From assembly GCF_040802235.1 (NCBI RefSeq), contig NC_133166.1, forward strand, positions 4,216,001-4,280,000: a stretch of 64,000 nucleotides of DNA, written 5' to 3'. The stretch is from Manis javanica (taxonomy: Eukaryota; Chordata; Mammalia; Pholidota; Manidae). The notes below the pieces were generated by a model that saw only the letters and a list, made by a program, of their open reading frames with translations, was not told the DNA's origin and made no database searches. A program made the position numbers and the translations under genes. Every line of letters begins with the position of its first letter. Within the stretch, counting starts at the first letter, position 1. This document shows, piece by piece, positions 22,201-32,490 of the stretch.

Positions 22201-25013
22201 GTGCTTAATATGTGTCAGGCACTGATCTAAGTGTTTAAGTACATGAACACAATAAGTCTTGAAGTAACTATTATCATCCTCATTGTTACAGATGAGGAAG
22301 TTGAGGCACAGAGGAACAGAGGAGCTAAGTAACTTGTATAAAGCCAGATGGCAAAACTGAAATTCAGACCCTCAAGAGCCCTTTTCCTCATCATTAAATT
22401 TTGACTTCCTCTAATACAGATTGAAGGGAATTTATTAGTTTTTATTCATGGCTGCTAACTCAAATGAAAAACTTAGCTAAAAAAGAACTTTGGATGAATT
22501 ATCTGGTTCATTTTCTGTTTTTCTCCGTGTTTTTTGCCTCAGGTGGTCAAGCCCATCATCCTCATTGAGCAAACCCGTGTCCCGGGGCCAAAGAACCAAG
22601 GGGGTGGATTTTGAATCAGATGAGGTAAGAAAGTATAATGTTCAATCTTAGTTTTTAGCTGTTGATAAAATTTAAGCTAGTTGCTGGAAATTATTTTTTT
22701 AAATAGTTTCATTGATAACCTTCCATTGAACTATAATTAATGTTAGGCACCAGTAAGTAGCATCTGCTGAGTGTCTTATCAATGCAAAAACTTCAGATAC
22801 GAAAGGCCTGCAGATTTTTAAAGTGTGACATTCTCTCTGCTGTTACTCAATTTGTTCCATTAACAGTGGGATCTAGATAGTTTTCTTAGCCTATTATTTA
22901 AATTTGGAGAAATCCTGATGATCATAAAAGCCTTTAACGTTACTTTAATAGAACATTTGTTAAGTACCTCTAGATGCACCACACATTACACATAGGATGG
23001 TACATGGTGGTGATATTCATGCCACAGAGGTGTTCAGATATTGACTGAAATGCCACAGGGCAGGATATGAAAGAAACTCCAATTCAAGACTGTTATCTAG
23101 ACCAGAAAACAATGAAATCTCTTCTAACTTGAATGAGAAGGTATAGAAAAATGTAAATCAGTATTTGCCTCTTGCCTTTATTAATTTGTTACTTCAGCTA
23201 AGTTGAATTAAAGCCAAGCCTTCCTTTTCCTCAGTAACTGCCATTTGAGTGACCATTCCTAGGTTTGTTGGACTGCTTTAGTGTGTTTCTCTAAACCTCA
23301 GCCCTTTCATTTATCTACCTTTATTTAAACAAATTTTTAATTGTGGTGAAAATATCTAAAAGTTACCATTTTTAAGTGTGCAGTTCACTAGTGTTAGGTA
23401 CACCCACACTGTTGTGCAACAGACCTCTGGAACCGTTTCAGCTTCCATAGCTGAAATTCTACACCCATTGGTCGGCTCCTCCTTGGTACCTGGTAACCAC
23501 CGATTATGCTTTCTTCCTGTTTCTTTGAGTTTGGCTACTTCAGATACTTTCTGTCAGTGAAATCATACAGCATTTGTCCATCTGTGATGGGTGTAGTTCA
23601 CTTAGCCCAATGTCCTCAATGTTCATGCCTTTGTGGCAGGTGACTCATTCCTTCCATTTGGAGCATCCGCTGCTGCTCTCACGTTCCCAGCTGTGATTTT
23701 GAAACAGCTTGAGCAGAGGACTCACCAGAATTCAGGCTGCAGGGAAATTGGCAGCATGAGCACAATCTGCCTATTAAATACTAATGTCTTATCTCTGGGA
23801 GGCTAGCAAGCAGTTGTTGACTCTTTCCAAAGCATCTAAATATGCATGTGGTTATGTTTTATTACAGTTAAACACTTATGTAGTTCCTGTTAACTACAGA
23901 GAAGAACCAGTAGCAAATTATTATCCTTCAATTTGGATTTATCTCTGATTTATTAACAAGTTCTGCCTTTGGTAGTAGCAGACAATGAATCAATAAATGA
24001 AAATGAATTTGTATTTCTCCAGGCATCCATTTCTCACCAGAGATGGCTTATGCAGCTAACATTGGAATGTGTTAATACCACCAACAAAGCCTAACACCAA
24101 ATAATTATCCCTTTTTATTAATGTCTTAAAAGCGTAAATAACAAATTTACAAGCAGTTGTCTTCTGAATATTTAGTTGTAGAATACATAAGAATCAATTT
24201 TGTGTTACCTTCATCAAATTATGTAACTTGGGCTTATCTGAGTTTCGCTAGTTTTCATTTTCTTTAAATTCTTAGTTAATATCTCATGCTTACTCTGCAT
24301 ATAATCTAGAGCCCAGCAGAGGGGAACTCTTTGAAACTGAAATACCCCATCTACTTCTTTTCCAAAAAAATATTTGAAAGATTGCTTTGCTAGGTGGTTT
24401 CTTGCATCAGTCTGAGAGTAACTGTCTGTTTCTAGCATTGAATGGGTAACAGGAAATAAAAATTATAGCTATTTCTGAGGTAGGGCATTAGGCTTCATTA
24501 TTTTCTGGGGCGAGTTTCCAGAACATTGGATATACCAGAAATAAAATATAAATGAAAAACTATTCAAAAACCAAATAGAAATGACAGGAAAAGTATTAAT
24601 TTTTCTGACTTACCCATACCTTATTTGCTTTTATTAAGTTAATAATTGAGATAAATACAGTACATATTATAGATATATAATCATACAGATATATATCAGG
24701 ATAAATTCTTTTAATGTTTGCTAAGAATTTAATTGGACTTAACTTATTTCAGCAGTGAAATAGCTGCTGAGGAAGGAAGAAAAAAGATAAATTGAGAGAC
24801 TTCATATTTATAAAGGAAATAGGGAAATGAAAGCCTGCCTCATGTGAATGGCAACAATGGCTCTTACTGGTGTTGTTTTGCCTATAAGAACTTCTGTCTT
24901 GTCCCAGTGATGCATGGAACAATCAATAACATAACATTTGTATGTCATTTCAGGACGATGATGATGATGATCCTTTCATGAACATTAGTTCTTTAAGAAG
25001 AAACAGAAGATAA
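1190..25013 (+). CDS. MRE11: MRE11 double-strand-break repair nuclease, C-terminal seven coding exons (gene enters from the left)
   Basis: Joining 1190-1252, 6445-6664, 7606-7689, 15704-15762, 17723-17790, 22543-22624 and 24954-25013 gives 636 bases, or 211 residues plus TAA, with no frame break. The protein matches the C-terminal third of mammalian MRE11 as I know it: an acidic linker ending the capping/DNA-binding part, SQ sites, a glycine-arginine-rich (GAR) stretch, the [19 protein letters not shown] segment, an Asp run and a basic RRNRR end. MRE11 is the Mn-dependent endo/3'-5' exonuclease of the MRE11-RAD50-NBN complex. It starts resection at DNA double-strand breaks and activates ATM. 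The phosphoesterase domain and RAD50-binding region lie in upstream exons outside the window. The visible tail is the regulatory, DNA-binding, arginine-methylated part. All introns are GT-AG. Identity is secure; there is no sign of pseudogenisation. Confidence 0.97.
3230..3345 (-). repeat. MIR
   Basis: CATTTTACAAATGAGGAGCCTGAG and the downstream GGAGTTTGAACCTAG are an antisense MIR core. Confidence 0.65.
3360..4450 (-). mobile_element. Old LINE-1/HAL1 ORF2 fragment
   Basis: Plus-strand text such as TTTCTCCTTTGTTCTATTAA and CTTCCTGGTGGTTTTCTTC is the complement of L1 ORF2 sequence. There are many stops in all frames and strong divergence. It is antisense within an MRE11 intron. Confidence 0.65.
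4490..5260. mobile_element. Ancient DNA transposon fossil (Tigger-like?)
   Basis: The stretch from GATACCCTCGTTCTTGTTATT through AACTCATGGCCAGCAGCCC, GAGCTCTCAGTGGCACTTCAGCAC and TCTGCACATGTCCACAAATG resembles a dispersed mammalian DNA transposon I remember without a sure name. A 157-residue minus-strand frame (4875-5348) crosses it but looks like no known transposase, so I do not call a gene. Confidence 0.4.
6445..6664 (+). CDS. MRE11: MRE11 exon (220 bp) with the glycine-arginine-rich motif
   Basis: The acceptor is CCCTCTCAG/GCC and the donor is AG/GTTAAC. Enters in phase 0 and leaves one base of the next codon. It starts [14 protein letters not shown], with an SQ dipeptide that fits an ATM/ATR-type site. 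An acidic stretch ([16 protein letters not shown]) follows, then the GAR block [13 protein letters not shown]. In mammals PRMT1 methylates the GAR arginines, and they are needed for normal DNA binding and exonuclease activity. A second SQ follows in GESQRG. An ATG at 6397 opens the same frame, but that start lies in the intron and is not a real start. Confidence 0.97.
6665..7605 (+). other. MRE11 intron, 0.9 kb
   Basis: AT-rich; AATAAA-like hexamers occur near 6812. No transposon recognised. The frame at 7466-7669 merely runs into the next exon in the wrong frame. Confidence 0.8.
7606..7689 (+). CDS. MRE11: MRE11 cassette exon (84 bp)
   Basis: The acceptor is TTCTGACAG/GAGGC and the donor is GATG/GTGAGT. 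It is 28 codons in phase 1 on both sides, coding a Ser/Thr/Arg-rich segment ([13 protein letters not shown], then [10 protein letters not shown]). As I recall, a human MRE11 isoform lacks a 28-residue block at this position, so this is probably the same optional exon. The residues at the junction (RG-GGTGLE) differ from human, consistent with a fast-evolving disordered linker. Confidence 0.93.
9180..9400 (-). repeat. MIR-like
   Basis: AACTGAAACTTCAAAAGGACAGG and CCAATCCCACTTTCTGTAGAC resemble a diverged antisense MIR. Confidence 0.5.
10200..10870 (-). mobile_element. Probable old L1/HAL1 5'-region fragment
   Basis: T-rich sequence with TTCTTCTGGGTCTTCAGTTA, TCCTGTGCTACATTCTGAGT and similar phrases recalls complements of old L1 ORF1/5' regions. 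There is no open frame. The call rests on recall only. Confidence 0.35.
11392..12047 (-). mobile_element. Young 5'-truncated LINE-1 (3' UTR and ORF2 C-terminus)
   Basis: Flanked by a perfect 18-bp duplication AACAGATACAGAAATTTT at 11374-11391 and 12048-12065. On the minus strand, 11730-11972 codes the ORF2 end, with [17 protein letters not shown] and [13 protein letters not shown], classic L1 ORF2 sequence. The ORF2 stop precedes a C/T-rich (plus view) 3' UTR and a CCTTAATAAA end at 11392-11400. Codons upstream of 11972 do not keep the usual L1 frame, so one indel or family difference is likely. It lies antisense in an MRE11 intron. The intact duplication indicates a recent insertion. Confidence 0.93.
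12600..12712 (+). repeat. LINE-2 3' end
   Basis: GGGAGAACAGGGACTGCAGC then GTGCCTGGCACATAGTAGGT and CATTGAATATGG, the L2 tail. Confidence 0.7.
12735..12990 (+). repeat. MIR
   Basis: AAGCCGTTGGTTTGAGTTTGAC, CCTCATCTGTGAGATGGGGTG and TTATTTTGAGGATTAATGAG follow the sense MIR order. Confidence 0.75.
13819..14318 (-). mobile_element. Solo LTR of an endogenous retrovirus (500 bp)
   Basis: Bounded by TGTTACGGG and CCTAACA, so it reads TGTTAGG...CCGTAACA on the minus strand with TG/CA ends. Minus-strand AATAAA (TTTATT at about 13908) is followed by a U5-like end rich in CTGCTACTGTGCC. Flanks are CTAT (13815-13818) and CTGT (14319-14322), a 4-bp duplication with one mismatch, which suits gammaretrovirus-like integration. 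No internal viral genes flank it, so it arose by LTR-LTR recombination. The small open frames inside are chance. Confidence 0.72.
14322..14420 (-). repeat. MIR
   Basis: GGTGGGGAAACTGAGACTTAG and GTCACCCAGCTCAGTAAGTC, an antisense MIR core just right of the solo LTR. Confidence 0.65.
15704..15762 (+). CDS. MRE11: MRE11 exon (59 bp)
   Basis: The acceptor is CATTTTAG/CC and the donor is CAGAG/GTAAGA. Completes the split codon from the previous exon and ends in phase 0. It codes [20 protein letters not shown], with the conserved NYSE that leads into the acidic [12 protein letters not shown] segment. Confidence 0.95.
15763..17722 (+). other. MRE11 intron, 2.0 kb
   Basis: Contains the MER5A copy; an 8-9 base G-run sits at about 17560. 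Otherwise featureless. Confidence 0.75.
16330..16530 (+). mobile_element. MER5A-like hAT-Charlie MITE
   Basis: About 200 bp opening CAGGGTTTCTCCGTAGCAGC and containing ACATTTTGGACCAG, TTTGTTGTGAGGGTCTG and AAAAATGTCTCTAGACATT, then ending GTTAAAAACCACC. The order and terminal inverted sequence match the MER5A consensus from memory. Confidence 0.8.
17723..17790 (+). CDS. MRE11: MRE11 exon (68 bp), acidic conserved segment
   Basis: A long pyrimidine tract and CCCCTTAG precede it; the donor is CAAAA/GTAGGT. It codes [22 protein letters not shown] and leaves two bases of a Lys codon. This is one of the best conserved parts of the tail in vertebrate MRE11. Confidence 0.96.
18930..19640 (+). repeat. 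Unclassified ancient interspersed repeat
   Basis: GGTCAGGGAAGGCCTTTGAGC, GGGCTTTATTACC and TGGCACCATCTGATTTACATT are phrases common across mammalian genomes, but I cannot name the family. Contains a C-rich run at 19218-19242. Open frames here on both strands are by-products of GC-rich low complexity. Confidence 0.4.
20065..20290 (-). repeat. MIR
   Basis: GGTCAGGCACTGTTTCCCAAG, AGAAAGGGAGGCACCACAGG and CCTCCCAGCTAGTCACATAG in antisense MIR order. Confidence 0.65.
20515..20700 (+). repeat. MIR
   Basis: CAGTCACTTACTAGTAGAG, then CCTCATAGGGTTGATATGAAG and AGTGCTAAGTAAAGTTCCTGG: sense MIR. Confidence 0.7.
21630..21832 (+). mobile_element. hAT-type MITE relic
   Basis: Contains GATAGTAAGTATTTTAGGCTTTGC and ends in a GGCCATAATTAGCTGGCCCTG region, the diagnostic ends of a common mammalian hAT-Charlie MITE. 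Heavily diverged; the exact subfamily is not claimed. Confidence 0.55.
22170..22380 (-). repeat. MIR
   Basis: GTGTCAGGCACTGATCTAAG, TACAGATGAGGAAGTTGAGGC and CAAAACTGAAATTCAGACC: full antisense MIR. Confidence 0.8.
22543..22624 (+). CDS. MRE11: MRE11 exon (82 bp)
   Basis: The acceptor is TTTTGCCTCAG and the donor is GATGAG/GTAAGA. It codes (K)[16 protein letters not shown] and then [10 protein letters not shown]. The serine-rich middle departs from the human sequence as I remember it, while GVDFES is conserved. It ends in phase 0. Confidence 0.95.
22625..24953 (+). other. MRE11 intron, 2.3 kb
   Basis: Contains one old L1 3' end. The remainder is AT-rich with no feature I can name. Confidence 0.75.
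23325..23645 (-). mobile_element. Old LINE-1 3' end
   Basis: TTTAATTGTGGTGAAAATATC, TGTTGTGCAACAGACCTCTG and TGAAATCATACAGCATTTGTC are typical plus-strand views of antisense L1M 3' UTR. The open frame at 23378-23560 is part of it. Confidence 0.75.
24954..25013 (+). CDS. MRE11: MRE11 terminal coding exon with stop codon
   Basis: The acceptor is CATTTCAG. The exon codes a six-residue acidic run (one Asp from GAC, five from GAT codons), then [13 protein letters not shown] and TAA at 25011-25013. The Asp-run and basic end are the standard MRE11 C-terminus. The GAT-repeat coding could vary in length by slippage. Confidence 0.96.
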   Translation, partial: DDDDDDPFMNISSLRRNRR

Positions 25014-28000
25014 TATCTCTCATGGCACTAGAGTTTTTGAGATTCCGAAAAAATCAAAACATCGCAGGTTAAGAGTTTACGGTTGAAGACTTTTTGAGTA
25101 TTGCTGTCAGCTGAAGAATTTGAAAGAGACTTACTTAACAGAGAAACTAATGGATAAGCATTTATATTTTTGAGTATCATTTCCTGAACATGACTCCTTT
25201 ACTTGAGAAACTTCCCGGTTCAAGGACGTGCAGAATAGCATTGGCTCTCGTTATTCTCTAAATTTGGTGGTTAACATTACCTGGGAATGCTTTGTAAAGT
25301 TTGGAATGTTATTTTCCTGATATATATTAGCATATGTCTTAGTGAGGGCTTTGCTTAAATATCATTCTTGAGTAAGGATTAAAAGAAATTTATTGTATGT
25401 TTCTGCTTCACAAAGACTCCCAGTATTTTAATGTGGTTACATTCAGCCACAGGTGAAGAAGAAAACTTCTAAAATGTAATCTCTTCATAATTTAGTAATT
25501 GCTACAGATTATGCATTTCCTGAAGGTAAAACAATCTATGTGAAACTGTGCCTAAATTTGCTGTTTGTTAGTAAGCATGCATTTTTTTCTGATGTTTGTA
25601 ATAGTATCACACACTGAGACAGAATGATTACATGTACCTTATACTTTTAATAGTTAGATGTAAGTTTGTTTTTAAAAAAATAGAACATTGTGTCAGAATT
25701 ACTGCATTTTTTATTCCAGTTGTAGCAGACTTTAAAAGATGATCTTGGATTAAGTGGTAGTACTTTTTCTTCATTATTCTCCAATTTTCATGGTTGTTTC
25801 TCTCTTTCTCTGTCTCTCTCATCTATGTCTATTAGGAAAAAGGTTAAACAGATTTTTTAACTATATATTTAAAAATATTGAAGAATTTTTTTTTTAATAT
25901 AGAGTGGTTAAACCTTATGGTTCTGTTAGATTAAAATACCGAAATAGAACATCTGTAGCATATCGATGCCAAGATTTCTCCTTAATAATATTTTATCTTA
26001 ATATTAGGCATGGGCAGTTCCAGAAATCTTAGTCAAGGAGCTTGTGTTAAGTTTATATTTTCTTTCTTGTGCTAAAGGGGACATAGAATTTGACCTCTTC
26101 ATGTTTAAGTTCAGTAGTCCCATTCTCTGTTTAAGAGTCTGTTAGAAGACCTCTAGAATATTCTTTCCTTTATTCTCTGAAGTAGCTATATTTAAAGACT
26201 CCTTAAGAAAGCTTTAGATCTCAGTGGTACAACAGCCTGATATTTCTTCAGACATAGAAACAAACACTTGATAGAATGATATTTATGATTATCGGCACAG
26301 TCCTACCTAGCATATGTCAAGTTATAAAAGACCATTTGCATAGTGGCTACCTCTGTATTATAGCCCTTTGTCATGACCTGAGTCAAAATTGCAATGTAAC
26401 ATTCTAATGAGTTCCTTTAAAAATATTGTCTCTACCTAACTTGTGCAGCAGAATTGTTTCAGCAGGTAGCATCAACTCTGCAGAAGGCATGGTCCTGTGA
26501 AGTACTCTTGGGCCCATGTGCCCACATATTTCATAATCACAGTATTTGACTGAGGCTGAGAGGAAATCAGGGGTGCAAGTCACTTTCCATGATGGAACAG
26601 GAGCTAGTTTGGGTGGCTGTCTGGGCCAGGCAGTGGTATCCTGCACAGGGCAGCATCAGCTGCTGGCTCTTTGCACCCACACTGAGATGTGCTTGGGTGA
26701 GGGACCTAAAGCATCCTGACAAGGTCCAGAGAAAAAGGAATAAGGCTTTCTCCCTTTCTAAAAATGGGAGGCATTCCATAGGATGAAAGGGGTACTAAAT
26801 GTGATGCAGTTAGTGCCTAAGTGTTTCCACGGAGTTCCTAGGAAAAGTGATTCCACAGCAGATGGAGAAGTGAAATTCTCTTCAACTAATGCTAGTCATT
26901 TTGTAAATGGTGTGTGTCACTTCTTGGAAATATGGTAAAGAAAACATGAAAGAAAAATATTTCTGTTTGTTGTTGCACAGTTAAGTATGCCATATAGCCT
27001 TGATATTCTGTGTTGATACAGTAAGATCTATGGTTTTTTGGACAGTTTTCTGTTAGTACAGGTGCGTAGAGGTGATTCCAGATAATCACAGAACACCTAC
27101 AGTTGCTCTTAGAGGGTGAGAGAGAGCGATGGACACATTCTGAGGGAAAAAAAATCTTCCCATCATTTGCCAAAGAATATATCTCTTTCTGGTGTTTTGT
27201 TTCCTATCATAAAAACACAGTATGCATTACAAGGTCAAAAATGCATTGTAGTTCTAAGAAAGTTGAGGAAATATAATGGTGCTCAGAAAATTCAAGCATT
27301 TAGGTACATGACTTACAATTCAGGTACATGTAAAACCCTTTTTTAACCTAGACTTTTAAAATTGTGAAATACAGTAACAGAAAAGTCATGTGGTTTAACA
27401 AATAACTATAAATCAGGGCATCTCTGTGCAGGTCAGGAAATAGAATATCACTAGGCCCTGGAAGCCACTAAGTGTTCTATCCTCTCTGGGTAACCAGTCT
27501 TGACTTCTGTTATTTAGTCACTTTTGCTGCAAGGTGGTGGGTGTTTCCACCAATTGACATATAGGATGGTGTAACTGCAAATCTAAAATTAAGAAGTTAG
27601 TGTAGCTTTGCAATAACTTTGGAACCTATGCAACAATACTAAACCTATGCAGTAAGACTAAAATTAGCCTTCTAGTTGTGTATGTAGATTGCTTTACATA
27701 TTTCACCTGGCTTAGCCTGTTACTAAGGAAATTGCCAGTTTGATAAATTTTACATAAAAGGTTCAAGAAGAAAATGTTGTTTTAATAAACAAAGAGAAAA
27801 ACCCTTTATCAGAAAAATTGAATTAAAAACTCTCCCATCATAAAACTTCTCTGTTGAAATTTACTAAATGTACTATATTTAAAAATAACTTTCCCCCACT
27901 GTAATCTGATACCTTTTTTGTATCATACATTTAATTCATTTTGTGGTGCTTTAAAGCTAACTACCCTTAAGATTTTTATAAAAGTCCCATAGAATAAAGA

Positions 28001-28590
28001 TGTGGTTTTTTAGTCCAAAGAGCTTCCATATTCTTGAATGAAAAACATCCACATTTTTTACCACTTAACTCATTTCCTTGTAATATTTTTGAATTTAACG
28101 TTTATTAGGTAGGTCTGAAAATACTACAATTTTAGTTTGATCTCTGCAAAGCCAGTTGACAAAGCTTGCTATTGCCACGCACATTTACCATGACTGATCT
28201 GATTTTTAGCTGTTTTTAAATTGTAAAGGAAGTGCCCATTTATTCTTGAAAATTGAAACATTGAACCATGTATCAAAATAATCCTCTCCCCAGACATAAC
28301 CTAGCAACAATTAGGTATGTTTTATCAATTATGTTTGGCATTACCACCAACAAAAATTGTTGAATTAGAACCCCACGTTGTATAGTCATGTATTTTAGTC
28401 CCCATATCAAAGTCTATGTTCACCTTGGTACTTAGTTGACATCCTGCTTTTTCCACAACTGTTTTGTCATCCTCTTTTCATTAAGCCTTCATTGTCTGTT
28501 TTGAGGGATAACTGCACTGCTTTCCAATGTGTAATTTAAATGTTATCACTCAATTTGGGTCAAATAAAAAAATATTTAATCTTTTGCCTT
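25014..28590 (+). other. MRE11: MRE11 3' untranslated region (3' end uncertain)
   Basis: AT-rich non-coding sequence follows the stop. AATAAA hexamers sit at 27784, 27993, 28563 and 29017. I favour the one at 28563: it comes after 3.5 kb of sequence with no recognised transposon and is followed by a U-rich stretch. The short open frames here (for example near 26404-26786, both strands) resemble no protein I know and are chance. Confidence 0.5.
28563..28568 (+). terminator. MRE11: Candidate MRE11 poly(A) signal AATAAA
   Basis: A canonical hexamer followed by an A-run and then TTTAATCTTTTGCC, a plausible U-rich downstream element. Earlier hexamers at 27784-27789 and 27993-27998 may give shorter transcripts. 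Confidence 0.45.
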
Positions 28591-29589
28591 GACATCCAAA
28601 GTAGTAAACTGATTTTCAAAGGGCGCATGGCCAGTGACTGCACGTAACAGTTGGTAAGCTGAAAGAAGCACAATGGATATTAGGCTGGTCGGCCCAGGCC
28701 ACACTCTCTTCTGCCTCAGAGCCACTATTCAGTCTTGATCCATAAGCAGATACCCACCCTAGTGTGTTAAGTATCCTTGATCACACTGCCTGTTTAGTTT
28801 CAAGGTGTTTTCATGTTTGTTATACTTAAAAGTCAGTGGTCTCCACTGTAAGCTTACAAATGTAGCTCCAGTCCACCTATTAGTGCATTTGAACTAATTG
28901 CAGAGTTTATCTGGACTTTGCACAAATTTCTAGAGGAAAAAGCCATTGCTTAATAGAATGAGGGATGCAACTGCATTTCTGTTGGTCCCTTAATAGTCTG
29001 AAAATAGGACTCCTGAAATAAAGGCATCCATTTTACAGTCATTAAAGTGTCTTACTATAAAAGCTGAAATCAGTCAATTTATCCATCCATTACAGACATA
29101 CCGGAAAGCCCCCAGTGGTTTATCATACCCAACTTGATTTCTGTGTTTTTAGTAGAGCTTTAAAACCACATAATATTATTTAAACTTTGATTTTGAAATA
29201 ATATTGTTAATGGAAAATTTTCAAAGATAATTGAATTTTTTACCTTTTACTCAGATACAGTAATTTTTTACATTTTGTCCTTTAAAAAATTATTCTCTAT
29301 ATATGGGTGTATGTTGCATACATACATATCCATATGCAAACGTGAATATGCATACTTACATGTGATTTTTTTCAACCTTTTGAGAGTAGTTTGCAATGGG
29401 TCATTCTGACCCCTTACTACTTCATGTACATTCCCTAGGGAAAAGGATTTTCTTTTATATGACAGCAGTCCAGTTGCCAATTTCAAAAAATTTGACATTG
29501 ATGTAATACTTTAATCCACAGTCCATATTCCAATTTTGTTACTTGTTCTAATGACTTACTTGCATGGCATTTTTACCCCTTCTAGTCCA

Positions 29590-31400
29590 GGATTTAATTT
29601 TATTTTTTGAGTATGTAAAACATTAACATGTTTCCAAAAGTTTAAACCATTCAAAATATATACTCAAATCATATCCCTTCCCTATCTCTTCCATTCCTTT
29701 CTGATTGACTCATTGTAGGTAAACCAATTCCATTGTTTATTCTTAACTGCATGTCTTTTTGCTAAAATAAACCCTGAACAACATGTCCAGGAAGTTGCTT
29801 CATTTAATTTTATAAAGATCTTGCTCTTTTTCAAAGCCACATAACACTCCATTGAGTTTAAATGCCACAGTTTATTCAATCATTCTCCTGCTTATGGGTA
29901 TTTGAGTAGTTCCAATGTTTACAATTATATAAATAATATGATACCTTGTGTATTAGTATTTTCATTATTTTGGGAAGAGAATCTTCAGAGTAAATTTCTA
30001 GAAGTTGGGCTTTCTAGGTAAAATAAGTAAATGAATATATAGTTTTGTTAACTATTGTCAAATTCCCTTCCACAGAGGTCGCACCATTCTGTATTTTCAC
30101 CAGCTGTGTCAGACTGCCTATTTTTCCATAGTGTCACCATCAGAACTCGTCAAGCTTTTGATTTTTGGCCAGTCTAATAGATGAGTATATCAGTGTGTTT
30201 TTTTTAAAAAACAGAATTTGCATATCTGTTATGCATGAACATCCATTTAAGGGCCCTTTTTGCATCCGTTTTTAGTGAACTGCTTATTTGTGCATTTTGT
30301 CCATTTTTCTAGAATTTTCAGTTCTTTTTCCCCCTTAAAAAAAATTAGTATTAAGGATACTAGCCCTTTGTCTATAATATATTGCAAAATTTTTAAAAAT
30401 CTGTTACTTGTATTTTGATTTTCTTATGGTGTTTTTTGCAGCACCCTCGTTTATTTCTAATGTCAAATTTATCCCTTTTCTTGCTTGTGGGAGCATCTGG
30501 ACTTAAATAGTGTGAAAGCCTTCATACCCAGGTTATAGAGGAATTTACTGTTTCTTTTTGTCCTTTTATAGTTGTTATTCTTTTATATTTAGATCTCTGA
30601 TCATTAGAGTTTACTCATATGTAAGGTTGTGAGACATGGACTTAATTTATCCTTTATGAATGGCTGTCCAGTCTATACATCATTTATTAAAGGGTTTTTT
30701 TTGCCCTATTGATTCATACACAGCAAGGTCTATTTCTGGACTATTCTGTTCCATTGGTCTCTATCTCTCCTGCACCAGTAGAGTAAGGGTTAAATATAGA
30801 GGCTGTGTCATATTTTAATATCTGACAGGGCTAATCACCCCTCATAGCTTTTCATGTTCAGTGTTTTCCTAGCTGTTCATTTATATTTGTTTTTCCAAAT
30901 AAACTTTATCAATTTCCTAGTACAGCAACAAAAAGGCTTTTTGGTATTTTTATAGGAATTGCATTAAATTTATAAATTAGGAGGAACTGACTTCTTGTAA
31001 GGATGTCCTATCCAAGAACAAAGATGTCTTTACATTTGTTTAAGTCTATTTTGTGTGTTCAGAAATGTTTTAAGTATTCTTCACAAAGGTTTGGAACACT
31101 TTCAAAATTTTATCTTAATCATTTTGTCTTTTGTGTTGCTGTTGGCGTTGAGTTTTTCTCTTCCGTTTATCTTTTTACTGGTTATTATTTTTATATATGA
31201 AAGCCATTTATTTTTGCGCATTAATTTCCTATCCTGTTAACTATGCTGAAGTCTATCATTAGATTTGTTTTATCTTTGATGCTCTAGGACCTTCCATGTA
31301 TAATTTTTATGAGATCCACCAGTAGAGAGATTTTTTACTTCTTCATTTCAGTTCTTACAACTACATTATTTTCTATCATCTAGGTACGTTGGCCTCCACT
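29590..31400 (-). mobile_element. Old LINE-1 (3' UTR and much of ORF2, decayed)
   Basis: A long antisense L1. The minus-strand frame at 29682-29879 keeps NKLWHLNSMECYVALKKSKI, a decayed version of the ORF2 C-terminal motif. Further right are complements of ORF2 (CCTATTGATTCATACACAGC, GGAATTGCATTAAATTTATA). Many stops; the right border is uncertain. Confidence 0.75.
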
Positions 31401-31599
31401 ATCATGTTTATATATGAAGAACTGGCAAAGTGCTGACAGGGAACATGAAATTTTTTTGATGTTGGTAATGTTGGTAATGTTAATGGAAGTCAAAAAAGTT
31501 GTTGCTAAAAATCACTCTGAAAGTTCTGCTTCTCCAGGCAGGCTTTGTAAATTTAACCAAAGAGAAACCTCATTTAAATGGAACCTGACGATGTGTATG

Positions 31600-32490
31600 T
31601 GTGTACATTTCTGTGTGTGACTTCTTTCACACACCATTATGTCTGAGATGCATCCACGTTGCAGCATATATCTGTAGTGGGTACTTTTTCACGGCTATAG
31701 CAATCTACACTTCGTGCAATATAGGAGGGTGCTAGGTGCTCCATATATTTTCATCTGGGATTGTCAGTCTGTTTAATTTTAGTCATGCTGATGGAGATAT
31801 CAGAGTATCTTATTGTGGTTTTCCTTTTCATTTATCTGATGATAAATGATGCTGAGGTACATTTCAAAGGTTTTTTTTGACAGTTTTGATATCCTCTCAA
31901 GTGTGTTCAAATCCTGCCCATTTTTTAATGGTTTGTCTGCCTTTCTCTTTGTTAATACAGGTATTGCGGAATCTCCAGTCTGTGGCTTGCCTTTTCGTTC
32001 TGAAAATGGTGTCTTATTGAACAGAAATTCTAAGTAGTAATGAAATCCAACTTATCAGTGATTCATGTTTTTGAGTCCTGTTTTAGAAAACCATTCCCTA
32101 TCCTAAGATTATAAAGAGATTCTTCTGTGTTATTTTCCAGAAGCTTATCCTACTTGCCTTTCACATTTAACTCTGTAGTCCTACAGGAAATTGATTTTTA
32201 TGTGTGATGTGAAATAGGAATCATGTTTCATTCTTTCCATACAGAGATGCACCCATTTGTTGAAATGACTTTCCTTTCCCCCAGTTCTGCAGTCTTTAGT
32301 CGTTAATTGAGAGACCATGTATATACAGATCTGTTTCTGAACTTTTTTTTCTGTTCCATTGCTCTATTTGGAATTAATTGCTGTACTTCTGTAATGAACC
32401 TTTTTATCCACTAGAACAAATTTTCCTTTTTCGTTTTTCAAGAGTGTCTTGGTAATTCTTGGCTCTACAATTTTTTAAGCAGATTTTATA
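31600..32490 (-). mobile_element. Second old LINE-1 fragment
   Basis: It returns to L1 3'-ORF2-like sequence (ATGTCTGAGATGCATCCACG, TTTATCTGATGATAAATGATG, CTCCAGTCTGTGGCTTGCC). This restarts the L1 order after the previous element, so it is a separate antisense insertion. Confidence 0.65.

Larger units (their letters stand above)
17791..22542 (+). other. MRE11 intron, 4.8 kb
   Basis: Holds the unclassified repeat, three MIRs and the hAT relic. I recognise nothing in 17791-18930 or 20700-21600; the frame at 21121-21447 is unassigned and probably chance. Confidence 0.75.

Noticed and set aside
26404..26786. Frames in both directions within the MRE11 3' UTR
   Set aside because: No similarity or context; both strands open by chance.
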